Shown: positions 19,754 to 27,969, numbered from the stretch's first letter. The stretch: 51,482 nt of DNA from Syntrophomonadaceae bacterium (GCA_012515055.1 JAAYZA010000362.1:1-51482); one strand, 5' to 3'. Program-made: numbers and translations. Notes: generated by a model not told the origin, from the letters alone.

Positions 19754-20506
19754 ATGAAAAAGATTACTATAGGCAAAAACGATGGGACTAATTTGGCTGC
19801 CTGGCTGGACTTGCCCCCGCAACCCTTTTACCTGGTGATTGTCTGCCATGGCTTTTTTGGGGCCAAAGAGAATCGGGGCAGAATATTTACTCTGGCAGCG
19901 GAGTTTTATACCAGGGGATTGGGTACCCTGGCTTTTGATTTTGGCGGTTCAGGGGAGAGCGGGGGAGAATTTTCTTCCGTTACTCTGAGCAGTCAGGCCG
20001 ATGATTTAAAAACAGTAATTGATTATGTGGAAGAAAACTTTAAACTGCCTTTGATCCTTCTGGGCAGAAGCTTTGGAGGCAGTACCATTCTTGCCCTGAG
20101 GCAGCACCCGTCCTCGGTCAAAGGCTGTATTTTCTGGTCGGCGCCTCTGGATGTGAAAAACACCTTCCAGCGGATTCTGGGCAATTTATACGAAGAATTG
20201 GCGGAAGGCCGAAACATCAAGGTCATGGACGGCGAACGGGAATACATATTGCGACCGGAACTGGTAAGGGATTTCGACCAGCATGAACTACAGCGCAATC
20301 TGGCGGTTTTATCAGGAAAACCGGCCTTTATCTGCCATGGGCAGGCCGATGAAGTGGTGGATTTCACCAATGCCCTGGCTATCCATGAGAGTCTTCCCCG
20401 CTCCACCCTGGCTTTGATTGAGAATGCGGATCATAGATTTACTGATATGATTGAGTTACGGGAAGAAATAACCTTGCAATGGCTGGAAGATACCTTTCTT
20501 AAATGA
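19754..20506 (+). CDS. Alpha/beta hydrolase
   Basis: A 250-residue serine hydrolase. It has the oxyanion HGFFGAKEN region near 32, the nucleophile elbow GRSFGG (Ser near 99), an acidic residue in CHGQADEVVD near 200 and the catalytic His in NADHRF near 232. The DFGGSGESGG strand near 63 is typical of the YtmA/YqiA-like esterase or peptidase group. No signal peptide is present, so it is cytoplasmic. The substrate is unknown. A Cys-rich gene follows after 9 nt. Confidence 0.82.
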   Translation: MKKITIGKNDGTNLAAWLDLPPQPFYLVIVCHGFFGAKENRGRIFTLAAEFYTRGLGTLAFDFGGSGESGGEFSSVTLSSQADDLKTVIDYVEENFKLPLILLGRSFGGSTILALRQHPSSVKGCIFWSAPLDVKNTFQRILGNLYEELAEGRNIKVMDGEREYILRPELVRDFDQHELQRNLAVLSGKPAFICHGQADEVVDFTNALAIHESLPRSTLALIENADHRFTDMIELREEITLQWLEDTFLK

Positions 20507-20515
20507 GGTGAACAG

Positions 20516-20767
20516 GTGGATATAATGCATTATTTCTGCCGCTATGATTGCCCCTATTATCCCTGCCATGACCTGCTGTTTATAAACTGCTTTTTTTGTT
20601 ACTGCCCTTTATATCCCCTGCAAGACTGCGGCGGGGATTATACCACCCTGGATAACGGCCTCAAAGATTGCAGTCAATGTCTGCTGCCCCATAAAATAGA
20701 GAATTTCGAATATATATTGCTGCGCTATCTTAATGAGGTATCACCTGGTGAAGATAAAGGGCGGTAA
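20516..20767 (+). CDS. Cysteine-rich small domain protein (PF04071-like)
   Basis: An 83-residue protein with 12 cysteines, including CRYDCPYYPC, CFFCYCPLY and KDCSQCLLPH. This pattern matches the cysteine-rich small domain (PF04071), a putative metal-binding module often placed near cobalamin biosynthesis genes. None is nearby here. GTG 20516 follows GAGGTG (20505-20510). ATG 20525, with AGGTGG upstream, is an alternative start. Confidence 0.75.
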   Translation: MDIMHYFCRYDCPYYPCHDLLFINCFFCYCPLYPLQDCGGDYTTLDNGLKDCSQCLLPHKIENFEYILLRYLNEVSPGEDKGR

Positions 20768-20844
20768 TGATTGATTCCATCCTTCACATGCCTGTAGCGA
20801 CTCATGATTTTTTCCCCAGATGGTATTGAAAAAGACTTACTGGG

Positions 20845-20874
20845 ATATAACTAAACATTAAGTATTAGTTATAT
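20845..20874 (+). promoter_or_regulatory. 10-bp palindrome before the DUF421 gene
   Basis: ATATAACTAA (20845-20854) and TTAGTTATAT (20865-20874) are perfect inverted repeats around a 10-nt spacer. They end 3 nt before the ribosome binding site of the next gene. This could be an operator or an RNA hairpin covering the start region. Confidence 0.5.
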
Positions 20875-20887
20875 TCAGGTGGAAGTC

Positions 20888-21556
20888 ATGAATCTTTTTA
20901 TTATTCGCACATTGATATTATTCGCGGCGACGGTAATTTTTCTGCGCCTCATGGGAAAACGGCAGATAGGTCAGCTGCAGCCCTATGAATTGGTCATTAT
21001 TATAATGATATCTGAACTGGCCGCTATTCCCATGCAAAATACCAGTATTCCCATCATTAATGGACTGATTCCTATCTTCACACTTTTTGCTGCCCATGTG
21101 ACACTTTCTTTCTTATCCTTGAAAAGTGAAAGCGCCCGGGGTATTATTTGCGGGCGGCCCAGTGTTTTGATCGAAAATGCCAGGCTTATGGAAAAGGAGA
21201 TGCGCAAGCTGCGCTATAACATAAATGATTTACTGGAACAATTGCGGGATAAAAACGTGAGTAATATTGCCGATGTGGAATTTGCTATTCTGGAGACCAG
21301 CGGAAATTTAAGCGTTATTTTGAAATCTGAAAAGAGACCCATACAACCAGGCGACCTGGGGATAGCTCCCGGTCACGAAAGTCTGCCGGTCACGCTGGTG
21401 ACCGATGGTAAAGTAAATCATAAAAACCTGCGCAAGATAGACCAGGATCTGGATTGGCTGGAAAAAGAATTTAGAAAAAAGGGCACTACCAGTAAAAAAG
21501 TCTTTTATGCTCATCAAGATGCCCAGGGACAGCTATTTTTCCAGAATAAAAGCTGA
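20888..21556 (+). CDS. DUF421 (YetF-like) membrane protein
   Basis: A 222-residue protein with three N-terminal transmembrane segments (about 3-75) and a cytoplasmic C-terminal domain. The hallmark LMGKRQIGQLQPYELVI near residue 22 and FAILETSGNLSVI near 135 identify the YetF/DUF421 family. Some members (YetF, YfkE-linked homologues) affect spore germination or membrane properties, but the function is not settled. ATG 20888 follows AGGTGG; GTG 20879 is an alternative. A DUF4363 gene follows after 16 nt, a pairing I recognise from other Clostridia. Confidence 0.85.
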   Translation: MNLFIIRTLILFAATVIFLRLMGKRQIGQLQPYELVIIIMISELAAIPMQNTSIPIINGLIPIFTLFAAHVTLSFLSLKSESARGIICGRPSVLIENARLMEKEMRKLRYNINDLLEQLRDKNVSNIADVEFAILETSGNLSVILKSEKRPIQPGDLGIAPGHESLPVTLVTDGKVNHKNLRKIDQDLDWLEKEFRKKGTTSKKVFYAHQDAQGQLFFQNKS

Positions 21557-21572
21557 TCTGTAAGGAGCTGCT

Positions 21573-21953
21573 ATGAGAATATTCATTGCTATCATTATTT
21601 CCACGGTATTGATTTTCAGTGCCGGCCTCTGGGTCAATGATTCACTGCAGGAAGCCAGTGATCATTTAAGTGAGCGCATCGAGATGGTTTGTCAGGATAT
21701 TAAAAGCAATGATTGGGAAAATGCCAGGGAAAATATAAAAAAACTGGAATCGCGCTGGGGGGATTATGCCAGATGGTGGCCGATAATCATTGACCATCAG
21801 GAAATGGATAATATAGAGTTTTCCCTGGCCCGGGCCAAAGAATATATAAACGAAGAAAAGAGGAGTCTGGCCCTGGGGCAATTGGCTGAGATCAGGCTAA
21901 TGGTAAAACACCTGCCGGAAAAAGAAAAAGTCAATCTTAAAAACATATTATAG
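21573..21953 (+). CDS. DUF4363 family protein
   Basis: A 126-residue protein with an N-terminal hydrophobic segment (residues 3-20, signal anchor) and a helical extracytoplasmic part containing WENARENIKKLESRWGDYARWWPIIIDHQEMDNIE. This helix-rich layout is that of DUF4363, usually linked to DUF421 genes in spore formers. The role is unknown; it may be a partner of the upstream protein. AAGGAG precedes ATG 21573. Confidence 0.75.
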   Translation: MRIFIAIIISTVLIFSAGLWVNDSLQEASDHLSERIEMVCQDIKSNDWENARENIKKLESRWGDYARWWPIIIDHQEMDNIEFSLARAKEYINEEKRSLALGQLAEIRLMVKHLPEKEKVNLKNIL

Positions 21954-22058
21954 TTTGTAATCAATATTATCTTCAGGAAGCGGAGGTAGAAATTGGATAA
22001 ATAAATGTCAGCAAATCGGTAATTGTATTGGCCGGCGCATAATTGTAAGCATGTCAGG

Positions 22059-22101
22059 ATGCTCTGGGTTTTTAATGCTTAAAAACTCAGAGCATTTTAT
22101 T
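22059..22101 (+). terminator. Strong terminator after the DUF421-DUF4363 pair
   Basis: A 17-bp stem (22059-22075 with 22079-22095, one G-U pair) with a 3-nt loop, followed by TTTATTA. Confidence 0.9.
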
Positions 22102-22130
22102 ATAAGCATTATAAAACTGACAAGACATTA

Positions 22131-22212
22131 ACCTTGCCGCGAGGGGGAATAAGGGCAGGTTATTGGCAAAAGCAAAATCCTGTCTTAATCTCCCCTGGCG
22201 TTGCTTCGGCAA
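22131..22212 (+). repeat. Imperfect long inverted repeat before the Crp-type gene
   Basis: Segments near 22138-22160 (GC-rich, G-run) and 22178-22200 (C-run) are largely complementary with mismatches, and outer TTGCC and GGCAA can also pair. The structure ends at the -35 of the Crp-gene promoter. It may be DNA-level regulation or an upstream transcript end. No known riboswitch class is recognised. Confidence 0.35.
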
Positions 22213-22229
22213 TCTTATGCCATTATAAT
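22201..22229 (+). promoter_or_regulatory. Promoter of the Crp/Fnr regulator gene with TTGC-N4-GCAA
   Basis: TTGCTT (22201-22206), a 17-bp spacer and TATAAT (22224-22229). The -35 is the left half of a small palindrome TTGCTTCGGCAA (22201-22212), whose core is the same as in the hcp palindrome, suggesting autoregulation. Confidence 0.65.
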
Positions 22230-22249
22230 ATGGATAGCCAAGGAGGGAA

Positions 22250-22924
22250 ATGGTGAAAAATTATACTGATTTGCTCAATGATGTGCCCCTTTTTAGAAAT
22301 ATTGCCCCGGCTGATATAGAAACCATGCTGGTGTGTCTTGAACCATATGTCAAATTTTATAAAAAAGGCAATTATATAACCCATTCTGGCGACAGCATCG
22401 ACTCTGTCGGTGTAGTTCTGCGCGGAACGGTGCAAATGCTCAAGGAAGACGTTTGGGGAAACACTGACATTATGGCACTGATACTGGAAAAGAATATTTT
22501 TGGAGAAACTTTTGTTATCAGCGGCTCCGGAAGCAGCAATGTTTCATTTCGGGCAGCAGCTGACTGTGAGATCCTCTTCCTTTCCTTTAATAAACTGCTG
22601 CATTCCTGTACCAAAGCTTGCCAGTTCCATCATCAGCTAATAGATAATATGGTCTTGCTGATCGCCCAGAAGAACATGCAATTGATGGAGAAGCTGGAGA
22701 TCATCTCCCATAAGACATTGCGGGAAAAGATCCTGGCCTATCTATCTCAGCAGGCCCAGCATCATAATGACAAAAATTTCACAGTTCCCATGGGAAGATT
22801 GGAACTGGCTGATTATTTGGGTGCGGACCGCAGCGCCTTATCCAGGGAGCTGTCGCGGATGAAAGCCGATGGCCTCATTGATTATAATAAAAGTACTTTC
22901 CGGCTTTATAAAACCATGGAATAA
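22250..22924 (+). CDS. Crp/Fnr-family regulator, probable HcpR-like
   Basis: A 224-residue two-domain regulator. The N-terminal cyclic-nucleotide-binding fold (about 15-125) holds KKGNYITHSGDSIDSVGVVLRG and a long dimerisation helix follows. The C-terminal HTH_Crp_2 domain contains VPMGRLELADYLGADRSALSRELSRMKADGLI (about 177-208). There is no N-terminal Fe-S cysteine cluster of the FNR type, so ligand and cofactor are open. Adjacent hcp and ygbA suggest an HcpR-type sensor of nitric oxide or nitrosative stress. ATG 22250 is used; GTG 22253 fits the AAGGAGGG spacing slightly better. Confidence 0.85.
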   Translation: MVKNYTDLLNDVPLFRNIAPADIETMLVCLEPYVKFYKKGNYITHSGDSIDSVGVVLRGTVQMLKEDVWGNTDIMALILEKNIFGETFVISGSGSSNVSFRAAADCEILFLSFNKLLHSCTKACQFHHQLIDNMVLLIAQKNMQLMEKLEIISHKTLREKILAYLSQQAQHHNDKNFTVPMGRLELADYLGADRSALSRELSRMKADGLIDYNKSTFRLYKTME

Positions 22925-22965
22925 AAGGCTGGCATCAGCAAGGCGGGAAAAGTTTTATTTCGTGG

Positions 22966-22993
22966 GCGTTATGTTGCCCAGGCAACATAACGC
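22966..22993 (+). promoter_or_regulatory. 28-bp palindrome upstream of hcp (probable activator site)
   Basis: GCGTTATGTTGCC (22966-22978) and GGCAACATAACGC (22981-22993) are perfect 13-bp inverted repeats around a central CA. The centre (22979.5) lies at -41.5 from the start predicted by the -10 at 23009-23014, the class II position for Crp/Fnr activators. No T tract follows, so it is not an intrinsic terminator of the upstream gene. Confidence 0.75.
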
Positions 22994-23008
22994 AGTACGG
23001 ACCTCAGT

Positions 23009-23014
23009 TATAAT
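23009..23014 (+). promoter_or_regulatory. -10 element of the hcp promoter
   Basis: A perfect TATAAT. The expected -35 window (22986-22991, CATAAC) is poor and is covered by the palindrome, as expected for an activator-dependent promoter. Confidence 0.65.
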
Positions 23015-23080
23015 TTCTGGCAGAGACAATAATCCCAGCTGCACCAATTTATAAATAAACTGAGGGAGGAAGAATAGGTA

Positions 23081-24712
23081 ATGAATATGTTTTGCTATCA
23101 GTGCCAGGAAACAGCCAGAAATAAAGGCTGTGATGTCAAAGGGGTATGTGGAAAGACCCCGGAAGTTGCCCGGCTGCAGGATCTGCTGATCTATACTGTC
23201 AAGGGGATAGCAGAAGTCGTTGTTAAAGGGAAATTCGATGTAAAAGAAATCAACTCCGTGAACCATACGGTTTTTAACGGTTTGTTCATGACCATCACCA
23301 ATGCCAATTTCGATGATGAAGCTTTTGTCAAAGCTATCCGGGATTTATTGTCAATGAGGGACGAATTAAGAAGTAAGGCAGCGGATCATCAATGGCATGA
23401 CGCAGCGGTCTTTACCGTGGCATCCCGGGAAGATATGCTGGCAAAGGCAGCCCATGTAGGTGTACTGGCTACGGAAAATGAAGATATCCGTTCCTTAAGG
23501 GAACTGATCACATATGGTTTAAAAGGTATGGCAGCATATGCGCATCATGCTTTGAACCTGGGCTTTGAAAATCCGGATATCTATGCTTTTGCCTATGAGG
23601 CACTGGCAGGACTGCTGGATGATAGTCTGACGGCAGATCAATTGGTTGCTCTGACCTTGAAGACCGGCGAATTTGGGGTAGCCGCTATGGCCCTGCTGGA
23701 TGAAGCCAATACCAGCAAATATGGTCATCCTGAACTGACCGAGGTAAATATCGGTGTAAGGAATAACCCGGCAATACTGATAACCGGACATGATTTGACT
23801 GATCTGGAACAATTGCTGGAGCAGACCAAAGGGACGGGTGTTGACGTTTATACCCACAGTGAAATGCTGCCAGCCCATTACTACCCGGCCTTTAAAAAAT
23901 ATGACCATCTGGCCGGCAACTATGGCAATGCCTGGTGGAAACAGCTGGAAGAGTTTGAATCTTTCAGAGGTCCGATCCTTTTTACCACCAATTGTATTGT
24001 CCCTCCTCGAAAAGAGGAAATCAAAGCCCGGATATTTACAACAGGTGCTGCCGGATTCCCCGGTTGTGAGCATATATCAGCAGATGAACAGGGAAATAAA
24101 GATTTTTCCGCCATCATTAAAATGGCCAGGTCTTTACCGGCACCGGCAGAGATCGAAACCGGTACCATTGTGGGAGGCTTTGCTCATGAGCAGGTCTTTG
24201 CTCTGGCCGATAAGGTAGTTGAAGCTATAAAAGCCGGGGCCATTAAAAAGTTCTTCGTCATGGCTGGATGTGATGGCAGGATGAAAAGTCGGGAATATTA
24301 CACAGAATTTGCCCGGAGCCTGCCCCAGGACACCGTGATTTTAACCGCCGGCTGTGCCAAATATAAATATAACAAACTGGATCTGGGTGATATCGGCGGG
24401 ATCCCCCGGATACTGGATGCAGGGCAGTGCAATGATTCTTACTCCCTGGCTCTTATCGCCCTAAAACTAAAAGAGGTCTTCGGACTGGAAGATGTCAATG
24501 ATCTGCCCATAGCATACAATATTGCCTGGTATGAACAGAAGGCAGTGATCGTTCTCCTGGCCTTATTGTACCTGGGTGTAAAAAACATTCATTTGGGACC
24601 GACTTTGCCGGGATTCCTTTCCCCCAACGTAGCCCAGGTGCTGATAGATAATTTCGGCATTGCCGGGATTGGCACCGTTGAAGACGATATTGCCTTGTTC
24701 ATGGGAGCGTAA
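23081..24712 (+). CDS. hcp: Hybrid cluster protein (hydroxylamine reductase / NO-stress protein)
   Basis: Hcp carries an iron-sulfur-oxygen hybrid cluster and acts in nitric oxide or hydroxylamine metabolism of anaerobes. The 543-residue protein has the N-terminal 4Fe-4S cysteines C5, C8, C17 and C23 (C-x2-C-x8-C-x5-C), typical of anaerobic-type Hcp. Hybrid-cluster ligand regions are visible as NCIVPP near 307, GFPGCEHI near 325, MAGCDGR near 397 and [15 protein letters not shown] near 425. AGGGAGG precedes ATG 23081. It forms an operon with the ygbA-like gene and is probably controlled by the upstream regulator. Confidence 0.96.
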   Translation: MNMFCYQCQETARNKGCDVKGVCGKTPEVARLQDLLIYTVKGIAEVVVKGKFDVKEINSVNHTVFNGLFMTITNANFDDEAFVKAIRDLLSMRDELRSKAADHQWHDAAVFTVASREDMLAKAAHVGVLATENEDIRSLRELITYGLKGMAAYAHHALNLGFENPDIYAFAYEALAGLLDDSLTADQLVALTLKTGEFGVAAMALLDEANTSKYGHPELTEVNIGVRNNPAILITGHDLTDLEQLLEQTKGTGVDVYTHSEMLPAHYYPAFKKYDHLAGNYGNAWWKQLEEFESFRGPILFTTNCIVPPRKEEIKARIFTTGAAGFPGCEHISADEQGNKDFSAIIKMARSLPAPAEIETGTIVGGFAHEQVFALADKVVEAIKAGAIKKFFVMAGCDGRMKSREYYTEFARSLPQDTVILTAGCAKYKYNKLDLGDIGGIPRILDAGQCNDSYSLALIALKLKEVFGLEDVNDLPIAYNIAWYEQKAVIVLLALLYLGVKNIHLGPTLPGFLSPNVAQVLIDNFGIAGIGTVEDDIALFMGA

Positions 24713-24753
24713 AAGGATATAAAAGGGATCAACCGGGGGATACCGGAGGGATA

Positions 24754-25101
24754 ATGGCTTTTTCAAGAAAATTGGAAATGCAGACAGTACAAAAGATGAT
24801 CACCATGTATTGTAATCATATGCATGTCGCGGGCAAGGACCAGCTTTGCCCTGAATGCCGGGAACTGCTGGATTATGCCGGGCAGCGTATCGACAGGTGC
24901 TTTTATGGTGATGATAAACCGGTATGCTCAAAATGCACAGTGCATTGCTTCAAACCGGAAATGAGGGAGAGGATCAAAACCGTCATGCAGTATTCCGGGC
25001 CCAGGATGATGGTCAACAGTCCCATCCTGTCCCTTCGTTATATGTATCGGAAAGCATTTAAAAGCAACCCGCCTGCTCCGGCTAAAAAGAATAAAAAATA
25101 G
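24754..25101 (+). CDS. YgbA-like nitrosative-stress protein (PF11756)
   Basis: A 115-residue protein with conserved cysteines: MYCNHMH, LCPECRELLDYAGQRIDRC, CSKCTVHCFKPEMRERI, then VMQYSGPRMM. This is the pattern of the family annotated as nitrous oxide-stimulated promoter protein, which includes Escherichia coli YgbA, induced by nitric oxide through NsrR. Its placement after hcp supports a role in nitrosative stress; biochemistry is unknown. GGAGGGATA precedes ATG 24754, and a strong terminator follows. Confidence 0.85.
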   Translation: MAFSRKLEMQTVQKMITMYCNHMHVAGKDQLCPECRELLDYAGQRIDRCFYGDDKPVCSKCTVHCFKPEMRERIKTVMQYSGPRMMVNSPILSLRYMYRKAFKSNPPAPAKKNKK

Positions 25102-25102
25102 C

Positions 25103-25157
25103 AACAAAAACATCTCCCGGTTTCCATCATGGTCCGGGAGATGTTTTTGTCTGTTGC
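25103..25157 (+). terminator. Strong terminator after hcp-ygbA
   Basis: A perfect 15-bp stem (25106-25120 with 25134-25148) whose 3' arm ends in TTTTT; flanking bases can extend the pairing. Confidence 0.93.
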
Positions 25158-25292
25158 GGACAAAATCGCCAGCAAGGAGAATAAAATAGATACCGGGGTA
25201 CTACCGGTCATGTTGAAATTTTACTGCTGACAGGCCGGGGGCAAATAGGTGATAATACCAATAAAGGAATTGATACAGGAAAGGATCAGGAT

Positions 25293-26126
25293 ATGATGGG
25301 GAAGAAAATTGCCTTTATCGGGACGGGGAACATGGGGGGAGCCATCATCAATTCAGTTTGCCGGGCCATAGCACCGGAAGAAATGGTGATAACTGACATA
25401 AACCGCGAAAAAGCCGCTAGAATAGCTGCGGATCTGGGTTGTACACTGGCAGAGGATAATTATGCCGCAGTGAAAGCGGCACATTATATAGTATTGGGTG
25501 TAAAGCCCCAGGTGCTGCCGGCATTATTGAAAGAAATAGCCCCCCAGTTGCAAGAAAACGCCGCCCGGGGACATAAGCAAGTACTGGTTTCCATAGCTGC
25601 CGGGATCTCCACGGATAAAATAGGGGAAATCCTGGCTGAATCTGATGCCAGGGTACCGATCATCAGGGTCCTGGCCAATACCCCGGCATTAATCGGGGCA
25701 GGGCTTATGATAGTAATTGCCGGCCACGGCGTGGCAGAGGAAGAAGTGGCTGAACTGGAAGCCTATCTTAAGACCTGCGGCCAGGTTTTGCGGCTGGATA
25801 ATGAGGGACTGGCCGATGCCGCTACTGTTGTCGGCGGGTGTACACCGGCTTTTACTTATATGTTCATAGAAGCCCTGGCCGATGGTGCTGTTACAGTTGG
25901 GCTTACCCGGGAACAGGGCTATCTTTTCGCCGCCCAGGCAGTCAAAGGGGCAGCAGCCATGCTGCTGGAAAATGGCGGACACCCCAGTGACCTGAAAGAT
26001 GCGGTTTGCTCACCGGGAGGTTCCACTATCGTGGGGGTAGGGGAACTGGAAAAAAACGGTTTTCGCAGTGCCGCCATCCAGGCAGTCGTCCAGGCCTGCC
26101 GCACAACTGCAGATCTGGGAAAATAA
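25293..26126 (+). CDS. proC: Pyrroline-5-carboxylate reductase
   Basis: ProC reduces 1-pyrroline-5-carboxylate to proline with NAD(P)H. The 277-residue protein begins with a Rossmann motif (IAFIGTGNMGGAII), has the VLGVKPQV strand near 68, the VRVLANTPALIGAG-like block near 127 and the C-terminal proC signature around PGGSTIVGVGELEKNGFRSA near 247. ATG 25293 or 25296 may be used. It stands alone after a terminator. Confidence 0.94.
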   Translation: MMGKKIAFIGTGNMGGAIINSVCRAIAPEEMVITDINREKAARIAADLGCTLAEDNYAAVKAAHYIVLGVKPQVLPALLKEIAPQLQENAARGHKQVLVSIAAGISTDKIGEILAESDARVPIIRVLANTPALIGAGLMIVIAGHGVAEEEVAELEAYLKTCGQVLRLDNEGLADAATVVGGCTPAFTYMFIEALADGAVTVGLTREQGYLFAAQAVKGAAAMLLENGGHPSDLKDAVCSPGGSTIVGVGELEKNGFRSAAIQAVVQACRTTADLGK

Positions 26127-26461
26127 TAATTTCCCCCCGGCAGCGCAGGTCACTTCCCCGCGGGTCGACAGAGGCGTCGACCCCTAAAGTGCCTGGAGCA
26201 CTATATTCATCAAGGTTCCAACTTTCAGCTTTCTTCTTTCTGCTTTTCTATAACAGCAGGGGCAGTCCCTGCAGCGCATGCCCCGCCACAGGGACTGCCC
26301 CTGGCCTTTATCCCCACGGGCAGACAGAGGGGTCAGCCATACACCGCCTGCGGCCTAATATTACTCATGGTTCCAACTTTCAACTTTCAACTTTCAACTT
26401 TCTTCTTTCTACTTTCAGCTTTCAGCTTTCATGGCGTCGCCCCCTGGTCAGCCGATCGGGG
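26127..26461 (+). repeat. Repeat-rich spacer with two diverged ~155-bp units
   Basis: Two copies of a roughly 110-bp sequence start at 26156 and 26312, each with CCCCxCGGG, GACAGAGG, a GCCTG segment, ATATT or ATTACTCA and GGTTCCAACTTTC. The second has four tandem CAACTTT heptamers (26374-26401) followed by related CTTTC units. Between them lies a perfect 15-bp inverted repeat (26257-26271 with 26289-26303). Another 8-bp pair is at 26162-26169 and 26176-26183. No open reading frame of note is present. It resembles a decayed noncoding repeat element. Confidence 0.7.
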
Positions 26462-27925
26462 TTAAAACAAATATTCAAATAATCTGGCCAGATAGGATAA
26501 CAGGGTCAGAGCAAATTTTTTGAAGGGGTGCACTATAATTGCGTCGACAGGACCACCTTGTTTATAGCTGTAATCCCTGCCCACCTCCAGACTGGCCTCC
26601 ATATACTCCGTCAGGCCTTTCTTCAATTCGGTGACTGCTTCCGGGCTATGGATCACCACCATGGATTCGGTGCTTAAAAAGGAGCTGCGGGGGTCTAAAT
26701 TAAAGGAACCCAGAGCCAGAAGATCATCATCTATAGCAAAAGTTTTGGTGTGCAAGGAATCCGGGGCTTGATACTCATATAGAGTCACACCATTATCCAC
26801 TATTTTCTTGCGGTGGTTTAAATAACTGGAAAAAGCAGGTATATTGAAGGTGTTTCCCATGGAGTTGGTTAGAATCGTCACATCAATATCGGCGAAATCC
26901 TCTTTATTAAGATAGCCTTTTTGCATGGGTTGGCTAAGAATAACATAGGGACTTTGAATAAAAATAGATTTTTGGGCGTTTTTCATAATACGGGTCAACT
27001 CATACCAGCACCAGGGCTCTTTGGAAAACCTTGTTATGGGATTATGGATCAGGGAAATTTTATGGGTGGGAAAGGATAATTCCATTAAATCTACTGGCTG
27101 ATCCAGCACTTCCTTATTATGCTCCATGACCAGGGTGAATTTTTCTTTCAGCTCAGAGCCTTTTTTTACTGCCAGCAGATATCTCACCTGGAGGATATTT
27201 TTATGTATCGACCTGGAATATTTATGGCTCCAGAGCTCATCAAAATAAGCTGACATTTGGTTGATTACACTGGATTCATCCCCGGGTAAGGTATTGATTA
27301 TTATTATATCCCGGTCATTGGTGATCCTTTTATCATGCCATTCCGGGGCAAAGAATCGGTCACCTATATTTCTGCCCCCGATAATGGCATAATTATTGTC
27401 AGCAATAATGAATTTGTCATGCATCCTATTGTTGAAGGTCCAGGGCATAAGGGGATTTAAGGGTTCATAAAACTTCAGATTCATATTGGGATGCAGGGAA
27501 AAAATATAAAACATGGGTCTTAATTCTTTGTTGATGCCGTGAAAGATACCATCCAATAAAAGATTAACTTCAACGCCTCTGTCAGCTGCGTCCAATAATG
27601 AAGCGAAAAAAAGATTGGGGGTCTCACCGGCTTCAATGGCAAAATAGGCAACGTCCAGGGTTTTCTCTGCACCTCTAACGATGGCCAGTCTTGCTACTCC
27701 TGATGTGAGGGGATCATCTATCAATATCCCTCTATCCGGGCCATAAGTATCAGAATAAAAATCAACAGCAGCGGATTTCGCTTCATATTCGGGGGAAACT
27801 TCCTTATGTATGATAAAGGCAAAAGCCCCGGTAATGAGAGCATATATCAGCCAGAGGATTATAAAGTTTTTTATAAGATCTTTTACTTTATATTTTGATC
27901 TGATTTTATTAAAAAAATCCCGCAT
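26462..27925 (-). CDS. Phospholipase D-family protein (cardiolipin synthase-like)
   Basis: A 487-residue protein with one N-terminal membrane helix (about 18-40) and two HKD-type active-site motifs: HDKFIIADNNYAIIGGRNIGD near 168 and HTKTFAIDDDLLALGSFNLDPRS near 393. Two motifs form one catalytic site in the PLD superfamily. The longer first half and single anchor differ from classical cardiolipin synthases, which carry two N-terminal helices, so a phosphodiesterase or phosphatidyltransferase with another substrate is possible. AGAGGAG precedes its ATG (27925). Confidence 0.85.
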   Translation of the reverse strand: MRDFFNKIRSKYKVKDLIKNFIILWLIYALITGAFAFIIHKEVSPEYEAKSAAVDFYSDTYGPDRGILIDDPLTSGVARLAIVRGAEKTLDVAYFAIEAGETPNLFFASLLDAADRGVEVNLLLDGIFHGINKELRPMFYIFSLHPNMNLKFYEPLNPLMPWTFNNRMHDKFIIADNNYAIIGGRNIGDRFFAPEWHDKRITNDRDIIIINTLPGDESSVINQMSAYFDELWSHKYSRSIHKNILQVRYLLAVKKGSELKEKFTLVMEHNKEVLDQPVDLMELSFPTHKISLIHNPITRFSKEPWCWYELTRIMKNAQKSIFIQSPYVILSQPMQKGYLNKEDFADIDVTILTNSMGNTFNIPAFSSYLNHRKKIVDNGVTLYEYQAPDSLHTKTFAIDDDLLALGSFNLDPRSSFLSTESMVVIHSPEAVTELKKGLTEYMEASLEVGRDYSYKQGGPVDAIIVHPFKKFALTLLSYLARLFEYLF

Positions 27926-27960
27926 TCCGTTTCTCCTCTTTGATTCTATGGCGATAAAAT

Positions 27961-27969
27961 ATTATAACA
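27961..27969 (-). promoter_or_regulatory. Extended -10 for the PLD-family gene
   Basis: On the minus strand TGTTATAAT gives a TATAAT (27966-27961) preceded by TGN. A -35 is not evident. Confidence 0.45.

Noticed and set aside
22131-22212. Hairpin as a T-box or metabolite riboswitch
   Set aside because: It lies upstream of the predicted promoter rather than in the leader, and no T-box or other class motif is visible.
22966-22993. Palindrome as transcription terminator of the Crp-type gene
   Set aside because: The arms are strong but no T tract follows, and the position at -41.5 of the hcp promoter fits an operator better.
23519-24073. 184-residue minus-strand frame inside hcp
   Set aside because: Shadow of a strongly conserved gene with no ribosome binding site or domain.
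26374-26420. CAACTTT repeats as a CRISPR array
   Set aside because: The units are 7 bp with no unique spacers between them, and no cas genes are nearby.
26127-26461. Insertion sequence or transposase remnant
   Set aside because: No transposase fragment in any frame and no clear terminal inverted repeats with target duplication.
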